Assembly: GCF_027172205.1 (NCBI RefSeq)
Contig: NC_070616.1
Location: forward strand, 13,940,001 to 14,004,000
Origin: Podarcis raffonei
Lineage: Eukaryota > Chordata > Lepidosauria > Squamata > Lacertidae
Direction of reading: 5' to 3'
DNA: 64,000 bases
The translations under genes were made by a program, and so were the position numbers. Positions 11,080-36,486 of this stretch are shown piece after piece. Each line of letters starts with the position of its first letter. Within the stretch, counting starts at the first letter, position 1. The notes below the pieces were generated by a model, which searched no databases, had not been told where the DNA came from, and worked only from the letters and a program-made list of their open reading frames with translations.

Positions 11080-12361
11080 AAGGAGGATGTTGTAAGATCT
11101 TGGGAGGTGTCAATTTTGCTGGAGGGCTGGAATAATATGTGTTGAGCTTCTTCTCATTTATCCTGGATCTGGTTAATGGCTTTTTTCCTTTATCTACAGG
11201 AAAAACCTCCATAGCTGCTGATAATCAGTATGCAGATCGTGAGGCTGGATGTTCAGGAAATGGCTTCAATGTAAATATGAGATCCTCTTCTGCATTACTA
11301 TCAATTCGGGTGTGATAGTCTCATGTTTGCATACTTATTGGAAAATAAAACTACTTTGTTTTTGAGCTGGTATTTGTGTGTATTGTGTGTATTATTTGCA
11401 GACCCAGTAGATGGCAGTGTGGGGAGTGTTTTTAGCAGCTTTCGAATACATTTGAGTCAAATACAAGTGATTGTTACATTTAAGGAACATTCTTCAAAAA
11501 TACATTTGGATACATTCAGAAAGTATAGCATAGTACAGCATATTGAGGAAAAATACATTTCAGTAAAGATACATTCATGGAAAATTACATTTCAGTAAGG
11601 ATACATTCAGATACATTTTTTTAAAGTCAATGGAAAAGACACACATTCTTAAAGTGAATGAAAAAGACACAGCAAAATAAGTAAAATGATACATGAGACT
11701 GCAAAAATGATACATTCTCAAATGAAGCATTCTCCAAGGCACAGTTTATTTCTTGTAGGGTTTTTAAGGCAGAATTCTATACTTTTGATATTGGTAGGGT
11801 CATTTTCCTTTATTCCCTTCAATTCCCCTCTCTGACCCTGACCCTCTTACAACAATATCATGCACATGCACCCCAATACTGAAATCAGCACAATCACTTT
11901 TGTGATTTGTCCCCACAAAACACTTCATCACAGTTTCTTCCTATCTATTCAAAGGGCCTCTGCTGCACATTACCAAATGTAACAATTCACTGATAAATGT
12001 ATCTATGTACTGGCTCACTGGGAAAACTTCAGAAATTCATATAGACATGTGAGCTCAGCTACTCAGCAGCCCCTCTGCCTAAGTGATAATCCCTGGCATC
12101 CTGATACCTGAGTGCCAGACAGGTAGCCATTCCAGAAATAACCCAGATGAAGACAAAAGGGTGTGATTAACCTGACTGGGAAACAGGGAAATGTAAATAT
12201 CTCTTTTGTTTCACTTGATGGGTGTTTGGTGGAGGGCAAGGGGAGGCATGTGGCAGGGTCCAGGATGCTCAGATTACTGCCACCAGACCTCCCCTTTCAT
12301 GATGTAACCATGATGTATTAGTGATGCAGTTTTTTGGGGGGGTGTAACATGGGGATTAGGC
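11080..12361. other. Intergenic sequence, nothing recognised
   Basis: A/T-rich with several TACATTCAG/TACATTT short direct repeats at 11440-11620. No gene signals found. Confidence -1.
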
Positions 12362-12500
12362 AATGGTAAAGGGATCCCGGACCATTAGGTCCATTCATGT
12401 CCGACTCTGGGGGTTGTGGCGCTCATCTCGCTTTATTGGCTGAGGGAGCCGGCATACAGCTTCTGGGTCATGTGGCCAGCATGATTAAGCATTGTTGTAA
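12362..12500 (-). mobile_element. Sauria-type SINE, 3' part
   Basis: AATGGTAAAGGGATCCCGG, GGCGCTCATCTCGCTTTATT and ATGTGGCCAGCATGATTAAG run in minus orientation; the tRNA-like head is missing. Confidence -1.
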
Positions 12501-12579
12501 ACAAAAATTGCCCTTTTCCCTTATAGGGTATCCAAGAGCCCATATAGAGTCCTTACATAGGTTCCCTATTGGTAGGAGA

Positions 12580-12850
12580 AGATAACAGAGGCCAACCAGA
12601 GAATATTGAGAAGCAAAGCAGCTAGTAAGCTTGATCTTTATTGAACTGTTGCAACAGGGTGCTCCCCTCACCCGCAGGAGAGGAGGAGGAACCAGGAAAA
12701 ATGGCGCGCAAGGCCTTATAAAGACTTTTGAAATTGCCACACTGTAGATCAAGACCACCCCCAGAAACATACATACATCACAGAAGGGGTGTAACCCAGG
12801 ACCACCCCTGAGTTACATCATACCTACATCACAAAAAAGGCGGTCTAAAA
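12580..12850 (-). mobile_element. Second LTR-like fragment related to 10800-10985 (fossil)
   Basis: It shares the CTTGATCTTTATTGAA and TGTTGCAACAGGG blocks with the copy at 10.8 kb but has a different right-hand part. It probably represents a solo or partial LTR of the same broad family. Family and age are not determined. Confidence -1.
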
Positions 12851-13128
12851 CAGAACTTGGAATGTTGTTTTTCCTGTTTGCCATGTTATCTGATTGTCTT
12901 TCCTGATAGTCTGTCACCCATTATCTGCTTGCCTTTCCTGATAGTCTGTCACCCATTAAAATGCTGATTACTCAATTCCTGAGACAATGGGAAGGCTCCC
13001 TGACCCCCCCCCCACGCATTGCAGGGAAAATATTTGGTCAGTTTAGGAATCAAAATGGTTCCAGTTTGGTCTTCCTGTGCTGATCTATGTATGTGCTTGG
13101 TTGGTAACTTATGAACATTACCATATAT

Positions 13129-13337
13129 AAATTTTTTTTCCTTCCAGTAGCACCTTAAAGACTAACTACGGTAAGTTAGTTCTTGGTATGAGCTTTCGTG
13201 TGCATGCACACTGAAGAAGTGTGCATGCACACGAAAGCTCATACCAAGAACTAACTTAGTTGGTCTTTAAGGTGCTACTGGAAGGAAAAAAATTTTTTGT
13301 TTTGACTATGGCAGACCAACACGGCTACCTTTCTGTA
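13129..13337 (+). mobile_element. Short retroinsertion with internal inverted duplication (twin-priming pattern)
   Basis: The 14-bp sequence ACATTACCATATAT flanks the insertion at 13115-13128 and 13338-13351. Inside, two arms of about 80 bp (13131-13212 and 13216-13300) are near-perfect reverse complements around a 3-bp loop. Only the right part continues into GACTATGGCAGACCAACACG and CTACCTTTCTGTA. This is what twin priming of a LINE-mobilised RNA would leave. Confidence -1.
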
Positions 13338-13351
13338 ACATTACCATATAT

Positions 13352-14125
13352 CTAAGACCTCAAAATTCCTATCACAGTGGTACATATGGAAGGGATTGAG
13401 CTGAACCCAAAGCTGTGACTTGGAGCATCCCTGGAACCCTATTGGGGAAACAAGATCTGTTAATGCCTTGAGCCCCTCCAGCCTATCCTCAGGCTGTACA
13501 TATGTGGAAATAAAACCGCATACCCTAAAGGCACCACAGTCTCCGTTGACCTTCATTACAAGGAAACCAAACCCTGGGAAAGTGCAGCCCCATCTCCCCA
13601 GAGTGTGTGTATCCTCTCCTTCATGTATCTCCCCTAGTGGTTCATGTTTCTCTCTGAGTTTTTACTATAAACAAAAAGCTTTAGAGAAAAAAGAGAAAAA
13701 GGAAGGAGAGCTCTTCCCAACAGGATTTTGTGATGGACAAGCCCTGGGCCTGCCTCCTGGTGACCTGACAGCCAGTGAGAGTTGCTTGGGCTATCAGCCA
13801 ATCTGGGGAGAGAGAGAGGGCAGTTTAAATTTGAAACTGGCAGTTTAACTGCCAGATCAGGAGTTGACTCTCAGGGGACAGGGATTAACTGCCAGTGTGG
13901 GCAGTTGGGGCTTGGACTATCTGACAGGGCAACTCAGTTTTGATTCCCTGAGGTAGAAGTAAAATTCTAGAAGGGACTGAGTGGAAGTTCCTGTTTAGGA
14001 ACACTGATGGCTGTTCTGGGTGGGGGAAATCTACCTGAGCAGAGCTTTGGAATATAGTGCTGTTTAAAATCCTCTGTAAAGAGTGTGTGTCTGGAAACCA
14101 GGTCTTCTGCCTCACGTTTTACTCT
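13352..14125. other. Intergenic, one 142-codon open frame not accepted as a gene
   Basis: The plus-strand frame 13420-13848 is Ser/Pro-rich without a known motif and lacks splice or promoter support. Confidence -1.
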
Positions 14126-15615
14126 AGTGGTTCCCAAACTTTTCCGTGCCACTGCCCCTTTGATCCCATAAACTCATCTCCAGTGCCTACTACCCTACAA
14201 AAAGCATTTTTCAGAATAGAGGTTTCCACAACCCACTAAGGAAGATTATGACACAATAAAATTTAAAACAGGGGCAGACAAAATTATTAGAATACACAGA
14301 ATTAGCAAGGATGACAGGAAGAATGAGAGATAATACAGATCAATCGTTCACTAGAGTGGGATATTTACAGAAAATATCTTAAAGAGCCTTGTAAAAATAT
14401 GAATTCTCTGGCTGGCCTAGAATGACTCCCATATAGGGATTGTGGGAAAAGACCTGCCAAAGAAATATTTTTATGTGAGCAACAACGGCAGCAAGAGTCT
14501 TAATAGCACAAGGATGGAAGAATGAGGAAATCCCAACGAAAGAACTGTGGCAAGAAAAACTGATGGACTATGCGGAATTGGCAAAACTAACACACAAACT
14601 ACATGACAAGGATAACTGTGATTTTAAAGATGAATGGGAACCTTTTACAAAATTATTAAAGAAGCAACAAAATGAATTGGACTCTTTGGCAGGTTTTGAA
14701 TAAACATTCACAAACTCTTTATTGATAAACATTGATAGATAATTTGAGGATCTTTACAATTTTACAATATGCAGACAGGAAGATGTGTTGAGAAACTAGA
14801 GAAAGGAGCTGAGGGAAGTCCGGGGGGCGGGGGGGGGGCAGGTTTGGCTTTTCTGTTTAGGGGGGAGGGGGAAAATGGAGGTGGGGAAACAATGTGCATG
14901 ATGTATGAATGAATGAATGAACTTTATTACGGTCACAGACCAGGATAAAAAACAAAACAAAAAAACAAAACAAAACATATAAATAAAATAGCAGGATTTT
15001 TTTTAACTGATAAATGTTGGAGCAGCATAGGATAAAACATCTGATTAAAATACAAGATTAAGCACAGATAATGGATGGATAAAAACTGATAATGTAATGG
15101 ATGATGTATTTTTGTTAAAATTATTGTGTTGAAATATCTAATAAAAAATTAAAAAATAGAATGACTCCCATAGAAAACCTTATTAAAACAAAAATGTGGG
15201 AGAAGATTGGAGTGAGAATGAAAAGTGCTACTCAAAAGAAACCTCGAACTCTTGATGGGGTGACTGGAAGCCATAATAGAAGTTGTATTGTAAGAAGTTA
15301 ATTTAATTTTTTGTAATTTGTATCATCCTTTGATTTTTTCCTTTGTTGACTGCTTTTTTCTTTTTTTATATTCAATAAAGCAATTTTCAAAAATTCAAAA
15401 CAGGAACAATTAATGAGACATTTATTTAAAATCCAGTTAAAACTATGTAGCTTAATTCGACAACATGGATGAACTTGATTCAGTGATGCCAACTTTTAAA
15501 AGTCTCATAGCCATTCACACCTCCAGCACCCTCCTGCCAACACCTTGGCTCTTAGATGGGGAATCCCACTGCCTCCCAGGGGGCAGTACCACCCAATTTG
15601 GGAACCACGGCTTTA
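14126..15615. repeat. Old repeat with inverted ends, split by an L1 insertion
   Basis: AGTGGTTCCCAAACTTTTCC (14126 on) and CCAATTTGGGAACCACGG (ending about 15612) are an inverted pair. The halves are separated by the L1 fragment and its A-rich surroundings (about 14276-15380). Confidence -1.
14470..15150 (+). mobile_element. L1 fragment, ORF2 C-terminus and 3'UTR
   Basis: The plus strand reads LWQEKLMDYAELAKLTHKLH, then DEWEPFTKLL and a stop, typical of the L1 ORF2 end, followed by an A-rich region that includes a poly-A tract near 14945-14985. It is 5'-truncated. It appears to have inserted into an older repeat whose halves lie at 14126-14275 and 15380-15615. Confidence -1.
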
Positions 15616-16299
15616 AATCCCCCAAAAGTGTAGTTAAACATTTAGTTTTGTTCCAGAAGTGTCTCCTCAGACTTCGAACCTCTGGATGTGGAATGAGTAG
15701 TCACTGGGCAGCCTTCACGGAAACTTGATACCTTGCTGCAGATTAAACATAAGCACTTCCACAAAGCATTTTCCAGGCCTCTCCTGGGTTAGTAATGGAG
15801 AATTTAATCTATTAGTGGGTAGCATCTGTCTATTTTGGGAGACGAAGGAGAAGTGCATCTTTGGAGGTGAAGTCAAACTGTTGGAAGGTTACAGCGCCTG
15901 CTGTGGCTATAGAGACACAATTTGTCTATTATCTATTAACACACCTATAAAATCAGTCACGTTACTCAACATCGGCCTTCAGTGAGGGTGTCTGTTGCAC
16001 CCCTTTACTACCTTTTTCTTGATCATCCTGCTTCCAGGATTGGAGATAAATATGCAACAATACCAGAGGTGAAGGGAAAATGGCTTATGTAAAATTAGAG
16101 ACTTGATGGATGGAGCGGGGCCTGTATAAGCCAAGACTTTAGATGACAAGCACTGAATGTCATAATAAATAACAAGATGGAATATTTTTTTAAAAAATTA
16201 TTATTTAAAGATGATCCAAACAAGAACTCCCTTAAGAGAATCAAGTCTTTTCGTCTTAAGACAGTCTTTAAAAAAAAACTTTCAAAACATTTTTTGTTT

Positions 16300-16390
16300 A
16301 AATAATTCCAGTAGCACCTTAAGGACCAACTAAGTATAAGCTTTCTAGGTATGAACTTTCGTGTGTATACACACTTCTTCAGATACTCTG
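16300..16390 (+). mobile_element. Fragment of the same repeat family as the 13.1-kb insertion
   Basis: CCAGTAGCACCTTAAGGACC, ACTAAGTATAAGCTTTC and CACACTTCTTCAGATAC match the arm sequence at 13.1-13.3 kb. The ends are diffuse. Confidence -1.
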
Positions 16391-17287
16391 AAGCAGAGGT
16401 TGCTACAACCTTACAACTGTTGATGACTATTAATGATGGCAGCTGGTTCCACAGCACTGAATGTGTAGGCTTATATCTAAAGACAATGGACAGAGCACCA
16501 TCATTGTACTGCTGGATAAATGTCTAATGGTTCTTGTTTTTCTATTTGTTTCAAAACCAATTAAAATCATTTAAAATAATAATATATAAAACAGTTTAAA
16601 AAACAACAGTTACAAAACCAGTTAATAAAAACATCACATCACAATCAACAACCAAACAAATATAGTCCCTCCACCATAACGGCTGCATAACATTTTTATC
16701 CAGTCTGGGGAGTTTGTATCTCATCCTCCTTTGTAACCACGTTTTTGCACCATTGCGGCCCCAGGCAACAGTGGGGGCGTGGTTTTTTTGGTGCAAGCTG
16801 TAGCCATGGACATGCTATGAGATTTGATGGTTAATTTGGGGTGATGTTGCCCAGGATTAGTTGTTGTTGTTATTATTATTTATAATCTGCATGCAAAGCA
16901 GATTGTCTAATCTCTGGCAGAGGAAGGGGGTGCAGGGGTGCGAGGAGGGAAAAGAGAAGAGATTTTGAGTCATGGGTCTTGAAGTGTGTGAAGAAGAAAG
17001 AGCCTTGTAAAGAGAAGTCAAGACTAATGACATACCTCCTTGTCTTCCTTGCTCTCTTCTTCCGTGATTGCCTGAAAAGTTAATGGATGATGGTGCGAAT
17101 GTCCTGAAAGCGAGCAAGGGAGAAAACTCAGGTCCCTCTGTGGGCATCTGGAGGATGGCTCCAACCCAAAACTCCATGCTTTGCTTTCTGCAGGAAAGGA
17201 AAACTCCATGCTCTATGCCTGCACGGTCCTCCTCTCAGGCAGATCCACAACACGTCCCCCAAATCCCATCCCAGGCCCTCCCACTGT

Positions 17288-18078
17288 AAGGGTAATGTTA
17301 TGTATTGGGTTTAACACATTTTATGTTACAAGGCACGTTCTTAGTTGGCTGAGGCGTGAGGTGTCTTGTCATAGAATGTGTCAGCTTATCGAAAGTGCAT
17401 GCCTCTATGTCCCTGGGTGCCATCAGACCTTCCAGTAAAATGATGGCGGAGCTTCCCGGCACCAACAGTAGCACATCCACCTTGTCTGCCTCCCTAGTGA
17501 AGCCTTGTAGTTGGACATAGCTCCTTATTTGGCGGAGCCACTGCGGCCATTCTGCAGGATGGCTCATATCGATGTCCAGTGGTGGTCGACTATGACTGGT
17601 AGCCATCCTTGGACCTGGAGCAGTTGCTTGTGCAATTGTGGGTGGTTGTGAAGACGCAGCAGGCACGGTCTCATTTCCAGGACTATTTGCTGTCCAATGT
17701 GGCGCTGAGGTTGCGCTTACTGCAAGGCGGCAGGAGGTAGTGCTGCAGTGCGGTCTTGGGCCTCTGGCAGCCGGTTGGAGCTCATCAATCCCATCCTCGT
17801 CGCCAATGTTAAATGTTCGGAAAAAGTCAGAAGCCCAAGATAGTATAAGTTCCTCAACTAAGTTTATTCAACATTTGTCAGTGACAACAGCTCACTCACT
17901 CACAAGAACCAAACTGACTGGACAACATAATAATAAACCGAGCATGAACTGACCGTTGAAAGTTGACAGTTGAAAGTGCATGCGCTTACTTGCCATTAGA
18001 ACATACGTCTATCAACGCTTATATGATTGGTTAGAACGCACCTTGTAACATAAAATGTGTTAAACCTAATACATAACA
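17288..18078 (-). mobile_element. Gypsy-type LTR retroelement fragment with inverted-repeat ends (fossil)
   Basis: Read on the minus strand: an LTR-like segment starting near 18078 and ending about 17818, then a primer-binding-like stretch (TTGGCGACGAGGATGGG, typical after Gypsy LTRs), then a gag-like region (to about 17300). The last roughly 50 bp at the left end (17288-17335) are an inverted copy of the first 50 bp of the LTR (about 18027-18075). The element is clearly broken and incomplete. Confidence -1.
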
Positions 18079-20344
18079 GGTAACTTACGCACTCACTAAA
18101 ATTCCTTCAGCAGCCAGATGTTTGGGGAGCTCAATGCTTTGGGAAGCATCTCTGTGTGGCCTCCATACAAGTCCCGATTAGCTGCACCAAGAACAGCTTT
18201 TCAAGGTCCAATGGCTAAAATGGCAAAAGTCAGGCTGTCAGTTTATTGTGAGGTGAGGGCTTTTCCACTTCAGAGACTGCAGAATTGGGGGGAAAGACCA
18301 CAGTCAGTGGGCAGAGGGTCTGGGGGATCCAGTCCCTACTCTTTTGTTTTCCCCAGTACTAACCTCAGGCTCTGGAAAAGCCTTGAAGAGCTGTGGCACA
18401 ACTGCAACAAGAGAAGGACATGGGGACAAGTTAGTTCATTCCTTAGCAGCTTCCAAGATTATTCCAAAAGTCTTCTCCTTAATTTCCCTGCTTCTACTTT
18501 TACGAAAGTCCTACTACAGGGGTGGCACAGCCCAGGCCTTGGGGTCCAGTCTTGGCCTGCAGCTCCCAGAATGTGGCTCACAAGAGAATGTGGCCCTCTA
18601 ACTGACAACTGTTGCCCAGCCCTATCCTATCAGCTGCCTCTGCCACCTGCTTCCTCCAGAAATGCCTTTTCTCTTTTCTCAGTCAATAGCATCTTCATCA
18701 GACCCCACAAAACTGGCTGGCCACTGGGGTAGGTTTCCAGATGCTGGACCAGATGAGCCTTGGGTCGGAAACAGCAGTCTGGCTCTTTTGATTTTTTTAC
18801 TAGCTTCCCCTCCCCAACAAATCCCTATACCCTGAGCTGCCACCCTAGCCTATTCCTGCCCTTTCCTTCTAAAAAAATGGTGGCAGTGGGCGGTGGGGTA
18901 CTTACTCACTTAGTATCACAGGCTGCTCCTGGCATTGGAGCGGGGCCACTTCATTGCTCCTCTTGTTCATAAAATTTCTCAGTCGCCTGAGCCTAGAAGA
19001 TATGAGGTGAGGGCTTCTCCTCATCAGAGACTGCAGAATTGGGGGCAAAGACCACGGGCATAGGGGTTGGGTGGGTTTCTGAGGGGTCCAGTTCCTATTC
19101 TTTTGCTTTCTCCAAATACAGCTATGGCACCAGGCAGAATATACCTATAAGGGCTTTGCCAATTGCTCAATGATTACCACTCTTAGCCAGGTGCATTTGT
19201 GTTCTGTATTGTTTCTTTTAAATGCAGTAGAAAAATCCCAAGTCTGGGGAGCCCATGAAGAAAGGATCACACGCAGAATGCTGTTCCAGCACCCAGAATG
19301 GCACACATGCTGTGCACCGGGGTGGGGCAAGCCACCCACAGGGGCAGCACGGTGAGCACGGGGGTGCTGCCACCTGCAGCGAGCATCAGGGGCAGCAGCG
19401 ATGTCACCCCCCCGGGATGACACCTGGAGCGGGCCATAACCCCCTTCCTCTGCCAGTGATTAGACAATCTACTTTGCATGCAGATTATAAATAACAACAA
19501 CAACAACAACTAATCCTGAGCAACATCTCCTGATAGGGCTGCGAATGTCACCAATCCAAAATGCTGGTGAGCTGCTGCCAGTCAGTGTAGACAATGGATG
19601 GATTGATGTTCTGACACTGTCTAAGGCAGCTTCCTATAAGTACGGTAATTTATCTGAAGATGAGCAAGCTAACTTCTCCACAAGAAACAATCATCTTTTC
19701 CTTTAAGAGACTTTTTAAAAGCTTTTTAAAAATGTTGCAAGTACAAAAATCCTGAATATGAGAGGAAGCAAAATTCCTGCCTCTGCAATAAAGCCATTGG
19801 CACTGCAAGGTGCCCCAACCAAATGCCAACCCTCCAAAATGTCAAAGGTGTAATTTTGAGGTGTGGAACACAGCTGGGCCTTCTTCTGAGCTAATGTGCA
19901 ACAAAGAGGCACTTGCAATAAAGGTTATAGGCCCTCTTCAGGACTGGCACCAGGACTTGGCATTTTAGGGCACCTGACAAAACCCATGCTCCAATATTTA
20001 TTGCCAATTGTTGTGAAGCACCCTGGAACTTTGAATGAAGGGTGGTAGAGACCAATAAGTGCAAATCTTAAAAAATCGTAAAAAGGCGGGGGAGAAACCT
20101 TCATCAGAGGGAGCTACTTTTATTATAAATATTATTATATGTCTTTTTCCCTGCTGGGACTCAAGGCAACTTACAGATAAAAACACAGAAAGATGCACTC
20201 TTAATTGCCTGCATAGGCCTGGCGGAATAGAAAAGTTTGCAGCAGGTGTTTAAGAGTTAAAACAGAAAATGCCTGTTACATCTCTATTGGAAGAGCATTC
20301 TGCAAAACTGGACCTATAACACTGAAGGCTCAGATTCATGTTGA
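18078..20344. other. Intergenic sequence between Gypsy fossil and uridine phosphorylase gene
   Basis: Contains the direct duplication (18249-19118) and a CAA repeat at 19490-19509. A 204-codon plus-strand frame (18118-18732) shows no recognisable domain. Confidence -1.
18249..19118 (+). repeat. Direct duplication, two ~110-bp copies 750 bp apart
   Basis: Copy one at 18249-18358 and copy two at 19003-19118 share GAGGTGAGGGCTT, CAGAGACTGCAGAATTGGGG, AAAGACCAC and TCTTTTG blocks, with a few differences. Sequence between them shows no coding potential I can support. Confidence -1.
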
Positions 20345-20610
20345 CCTCAGATGAGCCTCATCAGTTCAGGAAACAACTAACAACAGATGACCTCAGTGGT
20401 CGAGCTGGGAAATAAGGGTTTGGGTGGTCCCTGAGGTACCATGGAGCTAAGTAGTTCAGGACATGGTAAAACAATACAAGGACTTCCATGGTAGATGGGG
20501 AGCCAGTAAGGCTATTTAACAATGGTGTCACATGTCTGCTAGATGCCTCTACCAGCAGTCTGGCCACCGCATTCTGCACCTGCTGAATCTTCCAAACCAG
20601 ACCCAAGGTT
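20345..20610 (-). mobile_element. CR1/L2-like LINE fragment beside the uridine phosphorylase 3' end
   Basis: The minus strand encodes IQQVQNAVARLLVEASSRHV, then LAPWYLRDH and PARPLRSS, the usual C-terminal reverse-transcriptase motifs of CR1/L2 LINEs. It overlaps the candidate poly(A) site of the upstream gene. Confidence -1.
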
Positions 20611-20614
20611 TATT
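20609..20614 (-). terminator. Candidate poly(A) signal of the uridine phosphorylase gene
   Basis: AATAAA on the minus strand about 175 nt beyond the stop at 20790. It sits at the edge of a CR1-like LINE fragment, so the signal may have been supplied by the repeat. Other A-rich sites nearby were not ruled out. Confidence -1.
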
Positions 20615-20789
20615 GTGTGTTCGTCATGCTTTGCTCTCGTTTCCAATTATAATGATAACGTGAATGAGGAATATGGATAATATGAAGCATGAACTGTAGT
20701 GCAATTGGGTGTGGAAGAAATGGCATAAATGAGTTTGTGAAGGAACACGGGATTTTAATGAAAATGAGAAGTTTAAAGAAGCAGACATG

Positions 20790-33900
<13,111 letters not shown>

Positions 33901-35613
33901 TCTGTGTGGCCAGAGGCTGAAGAAGAAAAATATTGGAGATAAACCAGCATCTTTAGAGACCTACTATTATCCTGTTATGCACACCCCAGGTTCTGAGTGG
34001 TGAGAGACTCCAAGGATGCTTGCACTTTCCCATGGTTTGGTTGTGATGTCCTTAGGATATATGATTTTATTCATTTACACATATAAACAACAAGAGCATA
34101 AGATGGAGGTGCCTTTGTCATTAGCACCATGGCAGATTTTGCTACCCCATTAAGGTTTCTAGGAAGGCCTTCAAAGTTATAGCTTTGGTTCGAACAGAAG
34201 AGAGCAAGTCAAGCTTCTCAGTTCCAGACCAGACTAAGAAAAAAGCTGTCCCCTACTTCTAGGAAAACTGCCAGCCAGGTGAGGTGAGGGGCCTATTCCC
34301 ACTTCTGGAGGTATCACTAGCTAGCTGTTTCTATGGCAACACATCTGTACTTGACCAATTATTTAGATGTGCAAAAAGGATGCTTAATGGACTGGGCAAG
34401 GACTGTTAACTTAGCAAAGAAACTTCACAAAGATGGGGCATTCAACTGAACTAACCCTACAATCTGCATATGGTCAAGAGTTAAAGGCACACATCACTTT
34501 GTGCAGAAATTGTGGTGGGTTAGGAAGAAGTTCATCCAATCTTGGGGTTGGATCTGTTCAGTATAGGATCTGTATGTAATGCAGGAGTCAGTTACAGAAT
34601 CTCTGGCAGATAGTGATGCAGGTTCTGCTTTAAAGACCAGCCAAGAAGAAGTCTAAACTTCCTACGACACTCTGTCCCATTGTCAAATAACTCCAACTTT
34701 CTTTAAAACAAACAATTGTTTTAATTGCTTTAAACTGCAAAACTATGCCTTAATTTACCTGTTGACCTACCTGCTCATTTCTGATGATCTACAGGATTTT
34801 GTACAGTAGTATTAAACCATATTAAACCATAGATCTATGCAGGCTGTAGTTAGGTTTTCAATCTTACGGGAGGGTTTGAAGGAGGAGAATCTCCCCTGCC
34901 CCAGGATAACCTCTGTTTCAATTACACTTAGGAACTGTAGTTCTCTGTCTATGGATGACAGTATGATCAGCAACTTCACCTGACCAGAACTCCTAAAATT
35001 CTTTGAGAAAAAGCCTTGACAATTAACCCGGATGAGAAGCATCAATGGACCAAGAAAATCTCAACTCTCTAACAGACTCATGTGAACTATTTTTGTGCCA
35101 TAAAAAATAGTATTTACCTTTTTGTCTAAGAGCCCCTTTGCTCTCTGAAAGTAATTCTCCAACCTGCATCCTCTGAAACAATGGCTGACCTGGTGTCATT
35201 TATCTTTCTGCAACGGAAGATCTGATTGGCCATCCGACTCATTACATCATAATATCACAGAAATTGTTCCCTCTCAGAATACCTGAATTTGAAGGAGTCC
35301 ACCAGAGTAGATTGGCAGTGGGTTCCAAAGAGACCAAAGAAACTCTCTCCACTGGGATGAGTGTAAAATGGGATTCAGTTCACATTTAAAGGCAAATCTA
35401 GCCAATACAAAACACAACCATCCTTTGGAATTTGCATTTCTCTGAATTTTGCAGTGTACTTCTCCAACCAAATAATGCTTACAAAAATGAAGATACTAAG
35501 GGAAAATGTGCATCAACATTAATATATCAGTAAAAATAACAAAAGTGAGTTATTTGCCTGCAAAAATGTGTGTTTTAGTCAAAACTGCATACAAAAAATG
35601 TGTTTCTTGTGGG

Positions 35614-35659
<46 letters not shown>

Positions 35660-36060
35660 ATTGCAGATGGCCACAGGAACGTGGAAAACTGAATTTCAGA
35701 TTGGAGAAACTGAGTGTGAACTGAAATGCTGGGCTCCTTCCATTCCTACACTTGGCTAACCACTGCTCACTGGCGGAGAAAGGGGTGTGTGGTGGGGCGG
35801 TTCGCTCCGGGTGTCATCCCTGAGGGGGGTGACATCACCACAGGCAATCACACATCAATTGGACATGCCTAAAATGGTTGTTGCCTGTACTGCTGTTTAC
35901 CACCCCCCAGTGGTTTGTAACAACCATACTGTTGCATGCCACCCTAATCTCTTGAGTGATGAGAGATTCCAGGGGTACCCAGGGTTCGTGTTTCCTTCAA
36001 AATGAGGTACAGCAGAGACTATGGTGCCTTTATGATAGATGGTTTATTTACACACACATA
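33901..36060. other. Region upstream of the uridine phosphorylase start
   Basis: No CpG island or clear TATA box lies directly upstream of the ATG at 33900. Apart from the TA repeat at 35.6 kb nothing is recognised. The promoter must be here or in an upstream exon. Confidence -1.
35614..35657. repeat. TA microsatellite
   Basis: About 42 bp of TA, between the uridine phosphorylase start and the UNC45B 3' end. Confidence -1.
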
Positions 36061-36330
36061 TACAGGGTGAGTTTTTTTTAAAGAGGCCCCGTGAAACGTG
36101 TACTCTGTATCCACAGCTTATATTCGGAACCAAACACTGCGCACTTGCCTCCCGGTACTACTGCTTCCTGGCACTCCTGGCACTACCTCCCCAAGCTGGC
36201 ACAAGCCGCTCCTGTTCCCCGTTCAGAGCGGTAGTGCCAGGATGCTGGCCATACCCGCAAGTAAGCCTTGAATTTTAGAGGTGCGGCTTATTTCTGGATG
36301 CGGCTTATATTTGGGCCAATACGGTATTCC
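36060..36330. mobile_element. Partial MITE-like repeat
   Basis: The right end reads TGCGGCTTATATTTGGGCCA ATACGGTA, matching the CCGTATT-ended group; the left end is unclear. Between the UNC45B 3' end and the uridine phosphorylase gene. Confidence -1.
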
Positions 36331-36480
36331 AAGGTCACGAAACCATGAGTAAGGGCCTGGAACCTCTTAACAGTTTGGAGATTGGTGTGGCATGTCACAA
36401 TATTACCCAAACCATTCACTATTATGCTATTTGTCATTTTAAGGAAGCTGCACAATGTGCAATTTTTCTGCACCAACTAT

Positions 36481-36486
36481 TTTATT
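36481..36486 (-). terminator. UNC45B: Candidate poly(A) signal of UNC45B
   Basis: AATAAA on the minus strand about 450 nt beyond the UNC45B stop codon, with no other coding sequence in between. Not confirmed by transcript data. Confidence -1.

Noticed and set aside
11440-11620. Short spaced direct repeats suggesting a CRISPR-like array
   Set aside because: Irregular A/T-rich repeats in a vertebrate genome; spacing and sequence are not constant.
13420-13848. 142-codon plus-strand open frame
   Set aside because: Low-information Ser/Pro-rich sequence without domain or splice support.
17044-17079. 36-bp exon-like segment on the minus strand (AITEEESKEDKE) with acceptor and donor
   Set aside because: Splice sites are good, but no neighbouring exons or known protein fit; chance occurrence is likely.
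18118-18732. 204-codon plus-strand open frame
   Set aside because: Longest non-transposon frame, but it crosses a local duplication and shows no domain; no flanking signals.
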